Assembly: GCA_008360975.2 (NCBI GenBank)
Contig: CM039192.1
Span: forward strand, 8,152,194-8,216,193
Length of the DNA: 64,000 nucleotides
From: Lichenostomus cassidix
Taxonomy: Eukaryota; Chordata; Aves; Passeriformes; Meliphagidae
Reading direction: 5' to 3'
Below are positions 1-25,414 of the stretch, one piece after another. The position numbers were made by a program, and so were the translations under genes. The notes below the pieces were generated by a model that was not told the DNA's origin, did not search any database, and saw only the letters and a list, made by a program, of their open reading frames with translations. Numbering within the stretch: position 1 is the stretch's first letter; the number at the start of each line of letters is the position of its first letter.

Positions 1-450
1 TTGGGGCCTGAGGAGGCAGCATCCTTACCTGAACAGGGAGGCATATTTTGAGAGTTAGCCACCCACTGCAAAAAGACTATATGGGACTGAATTCCCTTTC
101 TGTTTTCTCTATTTGTCTTTATTACTGCTTTTAATAAGACATCACTGAACTTGCAAAGAAAATACCCAATCATATAGTAAAATTGTATTAGCCTAGAGTG
201 TATACTTGAGTGGAAGGGTTATTGAAAATGACAGCGATGGAGAGGAATCATACAACCTCATGATGTGATAAGCCTGGAATTTTCAGGTTTCAGTGTTTCT
301 TCCTGGGAAGCAGTAAGCAGCTGATAATGTAACTGGAAACTGTGGATGTCTGGATGTCATTCCCCAGCTAAAAAACAACCAGGGACCATTTCAATAGGTG
401 AATCCCTGCTATGTTAGTAACTCCCTGTTTTTCCATTGGATTGCTTACAG
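1..450 (+). other. BBS2: BBS2 intron (3' part)
   Basis: No coding exon was found here. The stretch ends in a pyrimidine-rich tract and the acceptor AG at 449-450, so it is the 3' part of the intron before the first BBS2 exon in the window. The exons for the first two thirds of the protein lie left of base 1. Confidence 0.85.
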
Positions 451-580
451 CACACAGTTCCACGTATTTGAGTTGACGAGACAGCTTCCCCGCTTCTCCA
501 TGTATGCTCTGAGCAGCCCCGACTCAGCCACGGAGCCCCTGAGCTTTGTAAACTGTACCATGAATGAGAGGCCACAAAGG
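451..580 (+). CDS. BBS2: BBS2 exon (first in window)
   Basis: Acceptor ttgcttacag before 451, donor gtgagt at 581. The first base completes a codon from the previous exon. The exon encodes [12 protein letters not shown] through [10 protein letters not shown] and ends on a codon boundary. Confidence 0.95.
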
Positions 581-3500
581 GTGAGTTTCTACTCTTCTTC
601 CTGGTTTCAGGTCTTGCCTAGGTGGTGGGTTTGCAATCAGTTTGAGATTTCCAAAAGCAAAGGAAAAGATTTGTGGTGAGCTGCACTACTGGCCTTTGGA
701 GTCTGTGTATTTCCCCTCAACCCTGCATTTCTCTGTCTTTAAAAGATGACTCAGTTGAGGCGTTCCAAGCATCAGGAATTCCTGCAGGAAATAAAGGCCT
801 GAGATCAGGAGGTGTTTCAGATACTATCTTGTTTGCTGTGTGCCTGCTGATAGCAGGAGACCTGTAGAGAGTGTTGAGCTTTGTAGATGAGCAGAGAACA
901 GGAAAAAGGCAGCACAGTGCTCAGGTAGTGGCTCAGTTTCATAGCAGTCTCTGCTTGTTTGATTCGATTTTTTTAGGAATATTCAGCTTTGATGCAAGGT
1001 TTCAACTGTCCTCATTCTCACAAGTTAATGGCATGGAGTTAGGGGATGAAATTTAGTAAATGGAATTTCTGGGGTAACCTGAACAGAGTGTTCTGGTGCA
1101 CATCATGTACAGGGACATTGTGTGGTTCCGCAGGCTTTCCACACAAGGGATGGCTGATGCTCTTAATTTTATTTTTGCAAGATCGTTATGTGGCTGAATC
1201 AGAGCTTCTTGCTGCCAGAGGATGCAGAGTTTCAGAGCGCTCCTTTTCAGGTTTGCTTCACTTCCCTTCGTAATGCAGGTCAGCTCTGCATTAAAATCAA
1301 GACTGGTGGAGAGGTGAGTACCTTCATGGATGAGGTACTTTCATGAGTACCTTTCATGATACTCCAGTGAAACCAGTATACTCACACTGCCAGTATGAGG
1401 CAGTAAAAATGAAGGTCAACTGAACAGGCAGAGAAAATACTCATGCTTTTAGAAACTTGTGTCCATTTGCTGTTGATGGCCAAAATTCCAGGGTCTGTTA
1501 GTGAAGTAAATTACTTAGTCTGTGGATATGTAGGAAGAAGGGAATTTATTTTCATACAGAGTGGTTTCAGGGAGCCATAATGTGAGGCACAGAGGCTGCC
1601 TGTAACTTTTGCACTGGTTCTGTGTGCACAGATGCCCCTCTATCCCAAACCTGAATAAAAGCCCCTTTGAAATCAGTGTCTTCTTGTCTACTGAAAGCTG
1701 TAGAGCTTGCCCATACTCACTTGATAAAAGGACCTGCTTTGAGCCTGAGTAACTGTTGGAGAGGCAGTACTGCCAGGCAGTTCCAGGAGATGTTTTGGCA
1801 TGGAAGAATGCTAAAGTGCATTCTTTCCTTTCTGACAGATTTCCATCAACACAGATGATATTGATCTAGCTGGTGACATTATCCAGTCAATGGCCTCTTT
1901 CCTGGCCATTGAGGATTTGCAGGCGGAAGCAGATTTTCCTGCCTACTTTGAGGAGCTGCGGAAAGTGTTGGTGAAGGTGAGGAGGCTTTGGGCGTTTCTA
2001 AGTAGGACACCCCAGATAAGCAGTCACTAGGGGTTTTTATGAGAGGATCTCTAAATTGCTTTATCTTTGTTGTGGAAATCAGCCCACAATGGCTTGCTGT
2101 ATATTCTGTGGGACAGCTTCAACTTTCTGTCTATTTTTGTTCTGTAGAACAGGCCCTTGCTTCCCATCAGTTGGTTGTTCAGGATAAAGTAGCTATAGGT
2201 TTGGGTCAGCATGTGAGATTTGTATCTTAGTATGATCACCCTTTCTGGGGGCCAAGGTACTGCTCTGGCAGTGAGGGGAAGGAGAATAATCTCAGGGGTG
2301 CTGGTTGGTTAGGTTGGGATGTTACTTTCTATTGCACTGGGCTGAGATTTAGCCTGAGCCCTGTGTGCCCAAGATGCCAAGTTGCTCACGACTTGTTTCC
2401 ATTGGACAGGTGGATGAGCACCATGCAGTGAATCAGAGGCTCACTGCTGACATGGCTGAACACTCCAACCTCATCCGCGGCATGCTGGTTCAGGCAGAAG
2501 ATGCACGGCTCCTGGGAGACATGTGAGTAATTGCTGCCTGGCTTGTGTGTTTGAGGTTTAGAACGGCCAGTCTTTGCTTTTCAGGCAGAAAAGTGCACCT
2601 TTGATGGTCTCACCATGAGCTCTCCTTGAGCCTTGTCATGCTCTTTAGGTGGGGAACCAGTCAGGGGAAGGCAAGAGGATAAGGGTAGGGGTTTAATGTA
2701 TATCTGGTGAGGTGAATTCACTTCAAGATGGTGTGATAGAAAAGATATATTAAGGGAAGAAGTCAGGAAAAGCTATCTGTGGTGTATGAGCTTTTGAGAA
2801 CACCAAGAAAGAAGTTTTAGGTGTCAGGTTTTCACTCTGATTTGCTGTTTTCTGCTAATGCTGAGCTTTACTCTGAAGAGCAGCAGTAAAGAGGCCCAAG
2901 CTACTGCAGGGCAGTGGTACTTTCACTGGGGAAAGCGGCATCTCCATTTCGGCTTGCTGGATAAAGTAACTGCAAAAATAGACTGTTTGGGGTTTTTAGG
3001 ATAGTAATGAGTATAACCTGTCTAGACAGGTCTGTTGCCTTGTAGCTGGCAGACATGCAGGTTGCTGTGGTAGCCATCATAACCATGTATTGCTACATTG
3101 ACAAACCAGGAATGACTTTCTTGTCCTCAGAGTTGCAAATAACTGCACTGATTGTTCCCCAGGAAAAACATGAAGGCACGGTACAGCGAGCTGTATGACC
3201 TGAACAGAGATTTAATAAACCAATACAAAATTCGTTGCAACAATCACACAGAGCTCTTGAATAATCTGAAAGCCGTGAATCAGGCAATCCAGAGAGCTGG
3301 GCGGTTACGTGGTAAGTCTGTGTTTTTGGAGGGAATGTGGAGTCTCAGACCCCAGTGAGGCAGATAACTAACCCAGGCGACCTCTGGGACGTAAGTGACT
3401 TCAGGCTTTTTGGCCTAAAACTCAATTAGAAGTAATCTTTCGTTCTTTAGTCATAGCCAATTACATGTAACAGTCAACTGTGAATGTCCAGTATGATCTG

Positions 3501-4066
3501 GGATCACAATTTTAGAACAATTTGGAATTGTGTCCACATTTCTCAATGATGCAGAAATTGATAGTTCTGTTGAACATACTACTTTTAAAATATTTTTAGA
3601 TTTACTTCAGTTCTTAATTTATAATTCTGCTAAAAAAAAATCAACTACCAACTTAAGCAGGGCTGTTTTATCTGCATTATTAGTCCTGTAGGTCTTTGGG
3701 GAGGGAGGTACTTTTTTGTCTATTTATAGCATTCCCCTTCCAATGAGCTCTTATAAAACAGAGAGCTACAAGTAATTCTTCTTTAAAGAAAGGATTTTTT
3801 TAATGTACTAGAAAAAAGGTGGTGTTTCATCATGTGTTTAAAAAGTATTTGAAAGAAACCCCTAAATTTTCAGACTGGATCAAATAAGTATTTTTACCAG
3901 TTTTTCGCTCTGAAACGGAAGGGTTTTTTTCTTTTCTTCATTTTTTTTCCTCTTTGCAGTTGGCAAACCTAAAACACAAGTGATCAGTGCTTGTCGGGAT
4001 GCAATAAGAAGCAACAACTTCAACACACTGTTCAGGATAATGCGTGTGGGAACAGCCTCTTCTTGA
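451..4066 (+). CDS. BBS2: BBS2, BBSome subunit (3' part of gene, six exons)
   Basis: BBS2 is a core subunit of the BBSome, the eight-protein coat that moves membrane cargo into and out of cilia; loss in humans causes Bardet-Biedl syndrome. Six exons (451-580, 1182-1313, 1839-1976, 2410-2522, 3163-3311, 3960-4066) join in frame. They give about the last 256 residues, matching human BBS2 from roughly residue 466 to its end at 721. Recognisable stretches are [53 protein letters not shown] and the C-terminal MRVGTASS. The first three exons cover the region after the propeller; exons 2410-3311 are rich in charged helix and probably form coiled coil. All introns are GT-AG. The gene is cut only by the window edge, and its tail faces OGFOD1. 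The identification rests on recalled human sequence. Confidence 0.97.
1182..1313 (+). CDS. BBS2: BBS2 exon (second in window)
   Basis: Acceptor tttttgcaag, donor gtgagt at 1314; 44 whole codons. It encodes [17 protein letters not shown], then [12 protein letters not shown], ending IKTGGE. The VCFTSLRN stretch is shared with human BBS2. Confidence 0.95.
1839..1976 (+). CDS. BBS2: BBS2 exon (third in window)
   Basis: Acceptor ttctgacag, donor gtgagg at 1977; 46 whole codons. It encodes [20 protein letters not shown] and ends [10 protein letters not shown], nearly identical to the human protein. Confidence 0.96.
2410..2522 (+). CDS. BBS2: BBS2 exon (fourth in window)
   Basis: Acceptor attggacag, donor gtgagt at 2523. 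It encodes [20 protein letters not shown] and ends two bases into a Met codon. The composition suggests amphipathic helix. Confidence 0.95.
3163..3311 (+). CDS. BBS2: BBS2 exon (fifth in window)
   Basis: Acceptor gttccccag, donor gtaagt at 3312. It encodes [17 protein letters not shown], then [20 protein letters not shown] and AIQRAGRLR. It ends one base into the Val codon completed by the last exon. Confidence 0.95.
3960..4066 (+). CDS. BBS2: BBS2 terminal coding exon
   Basis: A long pyrimidine tract and tctttgcag precede 3960. The exon encodes [19 protein letters not shown] and ends MRVGTASS followed by TGA at 4064-4066. The C-terminus is identical to that of human BBS2. Confidence 0.96.
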
Positions 4067-4390
4067 GGAGCAGCAGCTGCACAGAGGCAGTGATTCCATG
4101 CACTGGGCAGATAATGGAAGACAAGCAGTTAATTCAGGCTCCTACTCCACTGTAGGGTGAAGTAATTGCAAAGGTAGCGCTGTAGTTAAGCTGTCAGGTG
4201 AGAAATATAATACAGACCAAAGCTCCATGAAGAGAGCATCAGAGTTTAAGTGCAGATGTGCTATTTATATAAGACAGAAATACAACGTTCAAACAGTTAT
4301 TTTTTATTACAGTAACTTATTTATGTATTTAAATATATTTTGTAGTTATGGCATTGTTTTTTTCCATTAAAACATAGACTGGCTTGACTG
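4067..4390 (+). other. BBS2: BBS2 3' UTR
   Basis: AT-rich sequence after the stop codon, with ATTTA-like stretches around 4318-4342, leading to a poly(A) signal. The end is inferred at about 20 bases past that signal. Confidence 0.7.
4366..4371 (+). terminator. BBS2: BBS2 poly(A) signal ATTAAA
   Basis: ATTAAA lies 300 bases after the BBS2 stop codon in an AT-rich context, with a T/GT-rich stretch downstream (4388-4400). It is the common variant of AATAAA. Confidence 0.65.
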
Positions 4391-7300
4391 ATTTTGTTCT
4401 GATTTAGCTGGGGAGATGTGTACTGCTACATTTATTTGTTGAAAAATCCCCACCCAAACAACTTCTCTGGTTTCTGCTGTGTAGTCTCTTTACACTTGAA
4501 CTTCCTGTGCTGGAGAGTCCTGGGTTTCACTGCAGGGATGTGTGGCTCTTTAGGTAAACTGCATTGCAGTGCATGAAAACCACCAAAGGGATAGCATCTT
4601 GCTGGCTTTTAAGCCAGAAGATCTCTGATAGGCATCCAGTTCCATGATCTGAACAGGTAGGAAGTGGTCTGTTTTGTATCCAACGCTCTCCCCACACCTG
4701 GATTGCAGGAAGTTTTGCTTCCAGCTACTGGTTCTGTGCTATTGCTGGAAAAACTGCAGATACTGAGGTGGGCAAGGGTGCATTTCAGGAACAACAAAAA
4801 CAAGCTACACACCCAAGTTTGGTGCATAATCATGAAGAGCTGGTGGTACTTAATGGGATCAAAAGAAGAAGGTATTGAAAAATGACTTGGCTCCTGGCTC
4901 AAACCAGTCTAATTGTGTGATCTCTTAGAATGGGATTCAAACATTATAGTAAGGCTCTATCTCAGATCTAAAGGTATTTTAGAACCTCTGCCAAAGCAAA
5001 TTTCTTTTAGAAGCTAAAAATAACCTGCAGAGGATGGAGGTTGGGCCCCAGCGCCCCTGCCACCATACTGTGGTGTTTGCGACGCGGGTGGGGAGGAGTC
5101 AGCCACCTTGAAGTTCCTGAGTGGCTTCTTGGGGCTGTCAGAAGGAGTCATGTCCTCTAACTGGTCTCTCTTACAAGCCACTACTGAATTAAAATCAGCA
5201 ACCTACCCTTTGTTACAGAGCCACTGGTGAGCATGTTACCAGTTGAATAGGAACGTAATTCTTGCAATGTGTTTTATCCCCAAAACTGCCCCTTGCCACT
5301 GCTTTGGCCCCTTCCATATGGAGAACTGTGCTGCTGAAAGCACAGACCTCTGTCAGTTAGAATGTACAGCAGGAGCTCATTTGAATCCTTTTAAGAAACT
5401 TGTTAGTCAAATCCAGCTGCTTGGTAGAAGGGTGGTGAGCCACCCATGCTGTTCTAAGCAAGTGAGCTCAGAGACTTGATTATGGAACAGTCTCCTGGCA
5501 TAAGTCCTGGGCTTTCTGCCACTTGCTATACCTGTTCCCACTGTTTCAACCTCTTATTCTTTATGTTCAAAATCCTAATGCTTGCTTGCTTACATTTATG
5601 TACTCCATTTAATGATAAGTGAGCAAGAGAGCAGCTCTGCTCAGAAAGCAGCTTTCCCATCAACCTGATTTCAGGACTATGCACCAGGTACTGCCAGTCC
5701 CAGCTCTGTTCTGCTCCTGGCAGTGAGGTCAGTCCTTCACTCACTGTCCAGACCTCTGGTAAGGCTGATTTCCCTTATCAAAGTTTCTGACAGCAAATTT
5801 GTAATTTATTTTCCTGTAAAACCAACTTTTATCTTTGCCAGATGAAAAATGCACATAGTTCGCAAGTAGCTACAGCTAATCGTAGATAGAGATTGATATC
5901 CAGCAAGAGCATCTATAGAGAAAGCTTCCATTACTGGCACTACGTAAATGAAGGCCCCTCTTCCTCCAGTAGCTCATGTCATTTGCAATTTTGGTGAGTG
6001 AAGTCTTTCCCCTGTACCATGCCTGGGGCTGCCTGTGGCTTGAGGACCTAACAAGAAGGGTGGGAGAGCAGAGACATGTTCATTTTTAGACCTTTGAAAG
6101 CTAACTGCAAATTTGGCTTCTTAAATTACTTCATCTGAGTCACCAGAGGAAGAAGGGTGGTTCCTTGTGTGATCAGGTAGATACAAGCTTGCCCAAGCAG
6201 AGGCTGGTATGCCCTCTAGTGTAATACTATTAAAAAGCAGCAAGCTCTAGAGAGTCCAGCTTGTTCACACTCTCCTGGAAGGCGGTTCCAAGATTTACCA
6301 AGGACATTCTTAGGCTCACAATGCAGTCAAAGAAGTAACTTTGTTTTGTTAATGAATTTACTCCCAACTTTGCCTAGCAGACTGTGCTGTGAGTATCTGT
6401 GGTGTCTGTCACTTTTGTTCCAAACTACCCAAATAATTTTGTTTTTTTTTTCTTTGAAACCTTCATTACTTGTCTCATTCTAGTGGAGAGCTCAGAATAA
6501 GAGCTGTTTTCTTCCCAGGAAGAGCTACTGCCCTGATAGGCAGCAGAGTACCTCAGAAATCATGATTCACAGAGTTTTGTCCTCACTTCAGGATTTGTTT
6601 CTAGCTTCATTCCCTTGACTTTATAAGCAGCAAAGGAAGATTAAAACTGAGCAAGAAAGCTTTGGCAGTGCATAGAGATGCTGGCTTAGGGAAATGAGTT
6701 GGAATATGAACAAGATCTTGCAACAGCAGCTTGGGGCAACCGCCTCTCAGCCGTCCTTCCTGCCCAACAGAGCACAAGGGAGTACCTAGAACTGAGCAGC
6801 TGCTCATCATCTGGGATGGAACTGGCACTGGTGCTAGACAGTCCTGCACAGTCTATGGCCCCAATGTTGGCCCCTTGCTCTGGCACCTGTGGGGGCTGAG
6901 ATACCTTTCCCTTTGGAAGCTATGGCAAGGGCTCCTGCCAACTGCCTCCAGGCTTCCTTTTTTGAACTTCGTGTATTGGGATCGAAGCTGAAAGTTGTTG
7001 CTCTTGATCCTTCATGAAGACATGCCCACAGGACATCCCACCTGCTTCGGAAAGGGTGCAGCGTACTCATGTTGACAGCGAGCCTTACTTTGAGCTTACT
7101 GCTCCTCTGCTGAGAGCTGTGGTCTTACACCACTGTGGTGGCCTCCAGCAGGCCTGGAACAGGACAAGGAGCAGACTTTAATCCAAAGCTACCCTCTCCT
7201 CTCCTAGAAGTGAGGTATGAAACATGGACACTCCCCAGCTTACTGCAAGCCTGTGGCCAGCACTGTCTGGCTTGGATGAGGTGAAAGAACATCTGTGTCT

Positions 7301-7990
7301 CAGTGCCAAAAAGAAGTTTCAGGCAAGCAGGTGCAGGCCAGGGCCAAGCCTCTGGTGAGGTGTTCTGCACTCTGGCTGTCTCCTGAAGTATCATTACAGC
7401 TCTGCTGCACCTCGTGGTAGGCTGGACACCTCAGAGGTGAGTCTGGCACAGTCCTGCTTGCAGTGAATGTGGGGCAGGTGCACAGTACTGAAAACGTGCA
7501 GGGAGGTGCACCAAGGCCACACTCACTGCCTTTCTTGCTGTGGACCCCAAGACTTGGCTGGCTGCTGCCTCCAAAGATCTGAGCTGATCTTCAGTGACAG
7601 AAGCCATGTTAAAACCCAGCAGATCCCAGGACATAACTAAAAGGACATGAGGCTGTGCTGTTGGTGACCTTACTACCACCTATCGATGCTAAGCCAGTAA
7701 AAGGTAAGTTGCCTCATTCCTGCTGCCAGTCCCTGGCCCCTGTTCTGAGACTGGAGCTGGGAGCTATCTGCACACCCACCCAAGGAAAGTGTGCGGGAAC
7801 AGGCTTCTTCTTGGCTGTTGAGCTTGTAAATTCTTTGGAAAAAGGGCTGTATCTGGGTCTGTCTGCACAGCATTTAGCATAATAAAGTCCTCATCCTTAT
7901 TACAGTGCCAAGTCCTTCTCAATGCCAGAAGCTTTATAGCCTCACTGTCTTCCTTCCCAACTCCACAGAGCTGTGCAGCTGGAAAAACCT
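4391..7990. other. BBS2-OGFOD1 tail-to-tail intergenic region
   Basis: About 3.6 kb between two convergent genes. No exon, RNA gene or long credible reading frame was seen. It contains a small CpG-bearing patch near 5040-5110 and an ancient repeat fragment at 7820-7902; the rest is unremarkable single-copy sequence. Confidence 0.6.
7820..7902 (+). repeat. Ancient amniote-type repeat fragment
   Basis: The stretch reads TTGTAAATTCTTTGG ... CTGCACAGCATTTAGCATAAT ... GTCCTCATCC. This follows an element I remember as very common in turtles and crocodilians (TGTAAACTCTTTGG ... TACAGCGCCTAGCACAATGG). In this copy the final AATGGGG has become AATAAAG, which creates a poly(A) hexamer at 7880-7885. 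The family name is not given because I cannot search a repeat library. Confidence 0.5.
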
Positions 7991-7994
7991 CATA

Positions 7995-8482
7995 TTTCCC
8001 ATGGCAACTCCTTTATTTTTGTCTCTACAAACAGGAATACAGTTAAGCCCCAGAAAATGTCTTAGGCATTTTGTAACAAAACTTGCCTGACCAGTGTATG
8101 AAGCATTTAACTGACCCATTTTTTTTCTTTTTTTTTTAAATAAAATCAGTTATCAGCTTGGAGCAATGTACAGTTCTAATGCTCACCCTGACAGGTCAGA
8201 GATGCCACTGTGCTGCTCCCCTGAGAAAACAGCCGGAAAGCAGTTGTATGACAACCCCACCCACACAGCATTAAAAGCAAGTGAGAGCATGTGTAACAAT
8301 GGACTCAGGAGAAGACTGAATTTCCATTGGTGCAGTTAAAAAAAGCCACCTGCCCCCACATTATGCAGTGTGATGGAGTTGCATCAGGAAAGTTTGTCTG
8401 TGCTAGGTCAGAGCTGAATGTCTGGCTAGGAACCTGCCCCCCACCCCCCACTGTTCTCTGTGACAGTGGTCATACTGCACCA
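7995..8482 (-). other. OGFOD1: OGFOD1 3' UTR
   Basis: Sequence following the OGFOD1 stop codon on the minus strand, down to the first canonical poly(A) hexamer. It includes a long A/T tract near 8120-8150. Confidence 0.5.
8012..8017 (-). terminator. OGFOD1: Candidate OGFOD1 poly(A) signal AATAAA
   Basis: TTTATT on the plus strand is AATAAA on the OGFOD1 strand, about 465 bases after the stop codon. It is the first canonical hexamer downstream of the stop. Confidence 0.45.
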
Positions 8483-16472
<7,990 letters not shown>

Positions 16473-16528
16473 GGCACCGACCGACCGGACTACAACTCCC
16501 TGCGGCCCCCGCGCTCCGCCCGCAGTGA

Positions 16529-16533
16529 CCAAT
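16529..16533 (+). promoter_or_regulatory. CCAAT box (first)
   Basis: GACCAATCGG matches the NF-Y consensus (CCAATCR) and lies 57-61 bases upstream of the OGFOD1 start codon. Confidence 0.55.
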
Positions 16534-16569
16534 CGGATCGCGGGGGGGGGGGGGACGGGATGCCGTTGG

Positions 16570-16574
16570 CCAAT
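16570..16574 (+). promoter_or_regulatory. CCAAT box (second)
   Basis: TGGCCAATGAGCG, an NF-Y-type site 41 bases from the first, in the middle of the shared promoter. Confidence 0.55.
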
Positions 16575-16696
16575 GAGCGAGGAGAGGCAGGGCGGAGCGC
16601 GGCGCCTCCCGGCAGGCGGCGCGCGGCGCTGAGGGCTGGGCGGGCGTTAATGGCGGACGGCGCTCCCGCCGCCCAGCGCTGATCGGCTGCGCCCGC

Positions 16697-16756
16697 CGCC
16701 TCTTCCCGCCGCTTCTCGCCGCCTCTTCCCGCCGCCTCTTCCCGCCGGTTTTCGCC
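16697..16756 (+). repeat. NUDT21: TCTTCCCGCC repeats before the NUDT21 start
   Basis: TCTTCCCGCC occurs at 16701-16710, 16724-16733 and 16737-16746, with degenerate copies (CTTCTCGCC, GTTTTCGCC) between and after. It is probably part of the NUDT21 5' UTR or core promoter. The unit resembles E2F sites and also a pyrimidine-rich leader. Confidence 0.6.
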
Positions 16757-23641
<6,885 letters not shown>

Positions 23642-23910
23642 ATTCCTGTTTACCTGAAGACTCCAATAGAAGAAGCAGTCTCTGTGAGCACAGCTTTAAA
23701 CTGTAGAGAAATGAATACGTGTAACACAAGGACTTTTTAAAGTCATTTTGTTCCTGAAGGCCACTAAACATTCTATGGTATGAACACAGAAGTGAATCTC
23801 AACTGTTGAGCTAGAGAGATGGCAATGGGATACCAGTGTTTTAATCCCTATTCATTGTAATACTCACCAGTTTTTTTGTTTTGTACAACATTAAACAAAA
23901 TGGTTAAGAT
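23642..23910 (+). other. NUDT21: NUDT21 proximal 3' UTR
   Basis: Short 3' UTR to the first poly(A) signal. It contains TGTA at 23702, 23720, 23856 and 23882, the motif that CFIm25 itself recognises in RNA. Confidence 0.65.
23890..23895 (+). terminator. NUDT21: NUDT21 proximal poly(A) signal ATTAAA
   Basis: ATTAAA lies 249 bases after the stop codon. A TGTA is only eight bases upstream, and GT/T-rich sequence follows from 23910, as expected for a cleavage site. Confidence 0.65.
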
Positions 23911-25260
23911 TCTGTTTGTCTTGGATTTGGTTTGGTTTTTTGTTGGGATTTTTTTTTGTTTTTTTGGAGTTTTTTTCCTTCGGTTTTTTAGGTGTTTTAT
24001 TTTTCTTTAGTTGTCTCTTACTTTTAGGTGCATATTTTAAACTTTATTACTTTCCCTCAGGAATACAGATGATCTGGGTAACGAGGAGGAGCTTAGCCAT
24101 TCAGGGCCCATTCAGATGCTGTCATCTCTGTTCCTCAGCAGGGAATATCCCTGGGGTCAGGGAGAAATGAAGTGGTATAAGTAGATGCAATATCATTTTG
24201 ATTCTTAATTAACTTGGAGACCAGAACCGCTGTTTTGAGGGAGTATAGGTACTTAACGGCAAGTGTATCCTTTGCCTTTTTTTACCAGAACTCATCTGTT
24301 TGTACAGAGCTTGGAGGAGACGCAACATGCATCTGTTCCTTCACTGCCCTCTTAAGACAGTAACAACCCAAAAATTTCTGTTGGACTGGTCTGAGATACA
24401 GTTAAAATAGGGAAAGTGAAGTTAATTCTGTATATTTATCCTTGGCTATGGGACAGAATTAGGGTCATGTTGAAACGCTTTGCCAATGCCACGTACAAGT
24501 GGTTCCATGTTATGCTGACCGGTATTGTCTCATCCTGCAAGGGATACCCGCGCTTCTGCTTTTTCACCTCCACATTTCAATCTCTTGTAACTAGTAAATA
24601 CCAGCCTTTCTAATTCTGGGGTTTTTACATGCTTGGCTAAACGTAAACTCCAGTTGGATGTGACACTTCCCAATGCCTTCAGTCTTCTATAATTTTGCTT
24701 AATGAGTCTTTAAAAGATTTGTTTCCAAGTTCTGCCTCTGATCAGAAGATGTACTGTTGCTTGTGCACTGTCCTCTTTTGTGAAGACAGGGTTGGAGAGT
24801 GCCTGCTGCCAAGAGAACTTAATCTTGCCAAAGTGCTTGGCTCTGCTGCTGTCTGCACTGGTAAGCAATGTACAGAACAATCCAGCCAGCTTGGTGCTTT
24901 GGTCAAATTGAAGCTGTGCTGTATGGGAAATGTACTGACAAATGCTGGGGAAGGTGGTGGAAGGGCTGTTCACTTTGGTCCTATGGACAGAAGGCCCAAG
25001 ACAAATGGTGAGTGGAATATGTGGTCTCTTAGCTGCCAGCTGGGGGAAATAAAGCTAGCAGGGGAGTGGACAACAGAACCCTTTTTGCCTGTAGAAGTAA
25101 GAAAGGGCAGGTGGAAATTTGGAAGTCAGATGGTACAAGAACAAGGAGCAGAGTGCAGCTTTTGAGCCCTCGTAGTTAACAGCACCTCTCACCTTACTTA
25201 CCAAACGGTGGTTTGGGAGACTAATTCTTGTTCCAGGCTGCCTGAGGAAGGGCGCTGCTC
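23911..25260 (+). other. NUDT21-AMFR gap, possibly extended NUDT21 3' UTR
   Basis: No exon was found. A T-rich stretch (23910-24030) is followed by single-copy sequence and a canonical AATAAA at 25048. Long NUDT21 mRNA isoforms are known in mammals, so part of this may be distal 3' UTR. The open frame at 24695-25165 has no recognisable protein features. Confidence 0.45.
25048..25053 (+). terminator. NUDT21: Candidate distal NUDT21 poly(A) signal AATAAA
   Basis: Canonical hexamer 1.4 kb past the stop codon, preceded within 300 bases by four TGTA motifs (24750, 24869, 24920, 24931). It ends about 540 bases before the AMFR start codon. Confidence 0.35.
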
Positions 25261-25414
25261 CCGCAGTCTCTATGCGCTCCGACACCCGGCCTGCAGGTTT
25301 CGGGGCTCCCGAAGGCCCCTCTGCTTGCCCCACGCGCGGCTCGGCGGTGCGGCCGCTGTCCCGGGCGCGGGGGTGCGGGGCAGGGCCGGGCCGGTGCAAG
25401 CGCCGCCCCGGCCG

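Larger units (their letters stand above)
16473..16756. promoter_or_regulatory. Head-to-head OGFOD1/NUDT21 promoter
   Basis: Only 284 bases separate the two start codons, so both transcripts probably begin from one bidirectional CpG-island promoter with no TATA box. It has two CCAAT boxes (16529-16533, 16570-16574) spaced 41 bases apart, a run of twelve or so G at about 16542-16553, and a GC-box-like GGGCGGAGC near 16591. Transcription starts cannot be placed from sequence. Confidence 0.8.

Noticed and set aside
7880..7885. AATAAA as the real BBS2 poly(A) signal
   Set aside because: It is 3.8 kb past the BBS2 stop, and a good ATTAAA lies at 4366. It is kept only as a possible readthrough terminator.
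24695..25165. 156-codon plus-strand frame between NUDT21 and AMFR
   Set aside because: No recognisable protein features and no start context. It is more likely 3' UTR or intergenic sequence.
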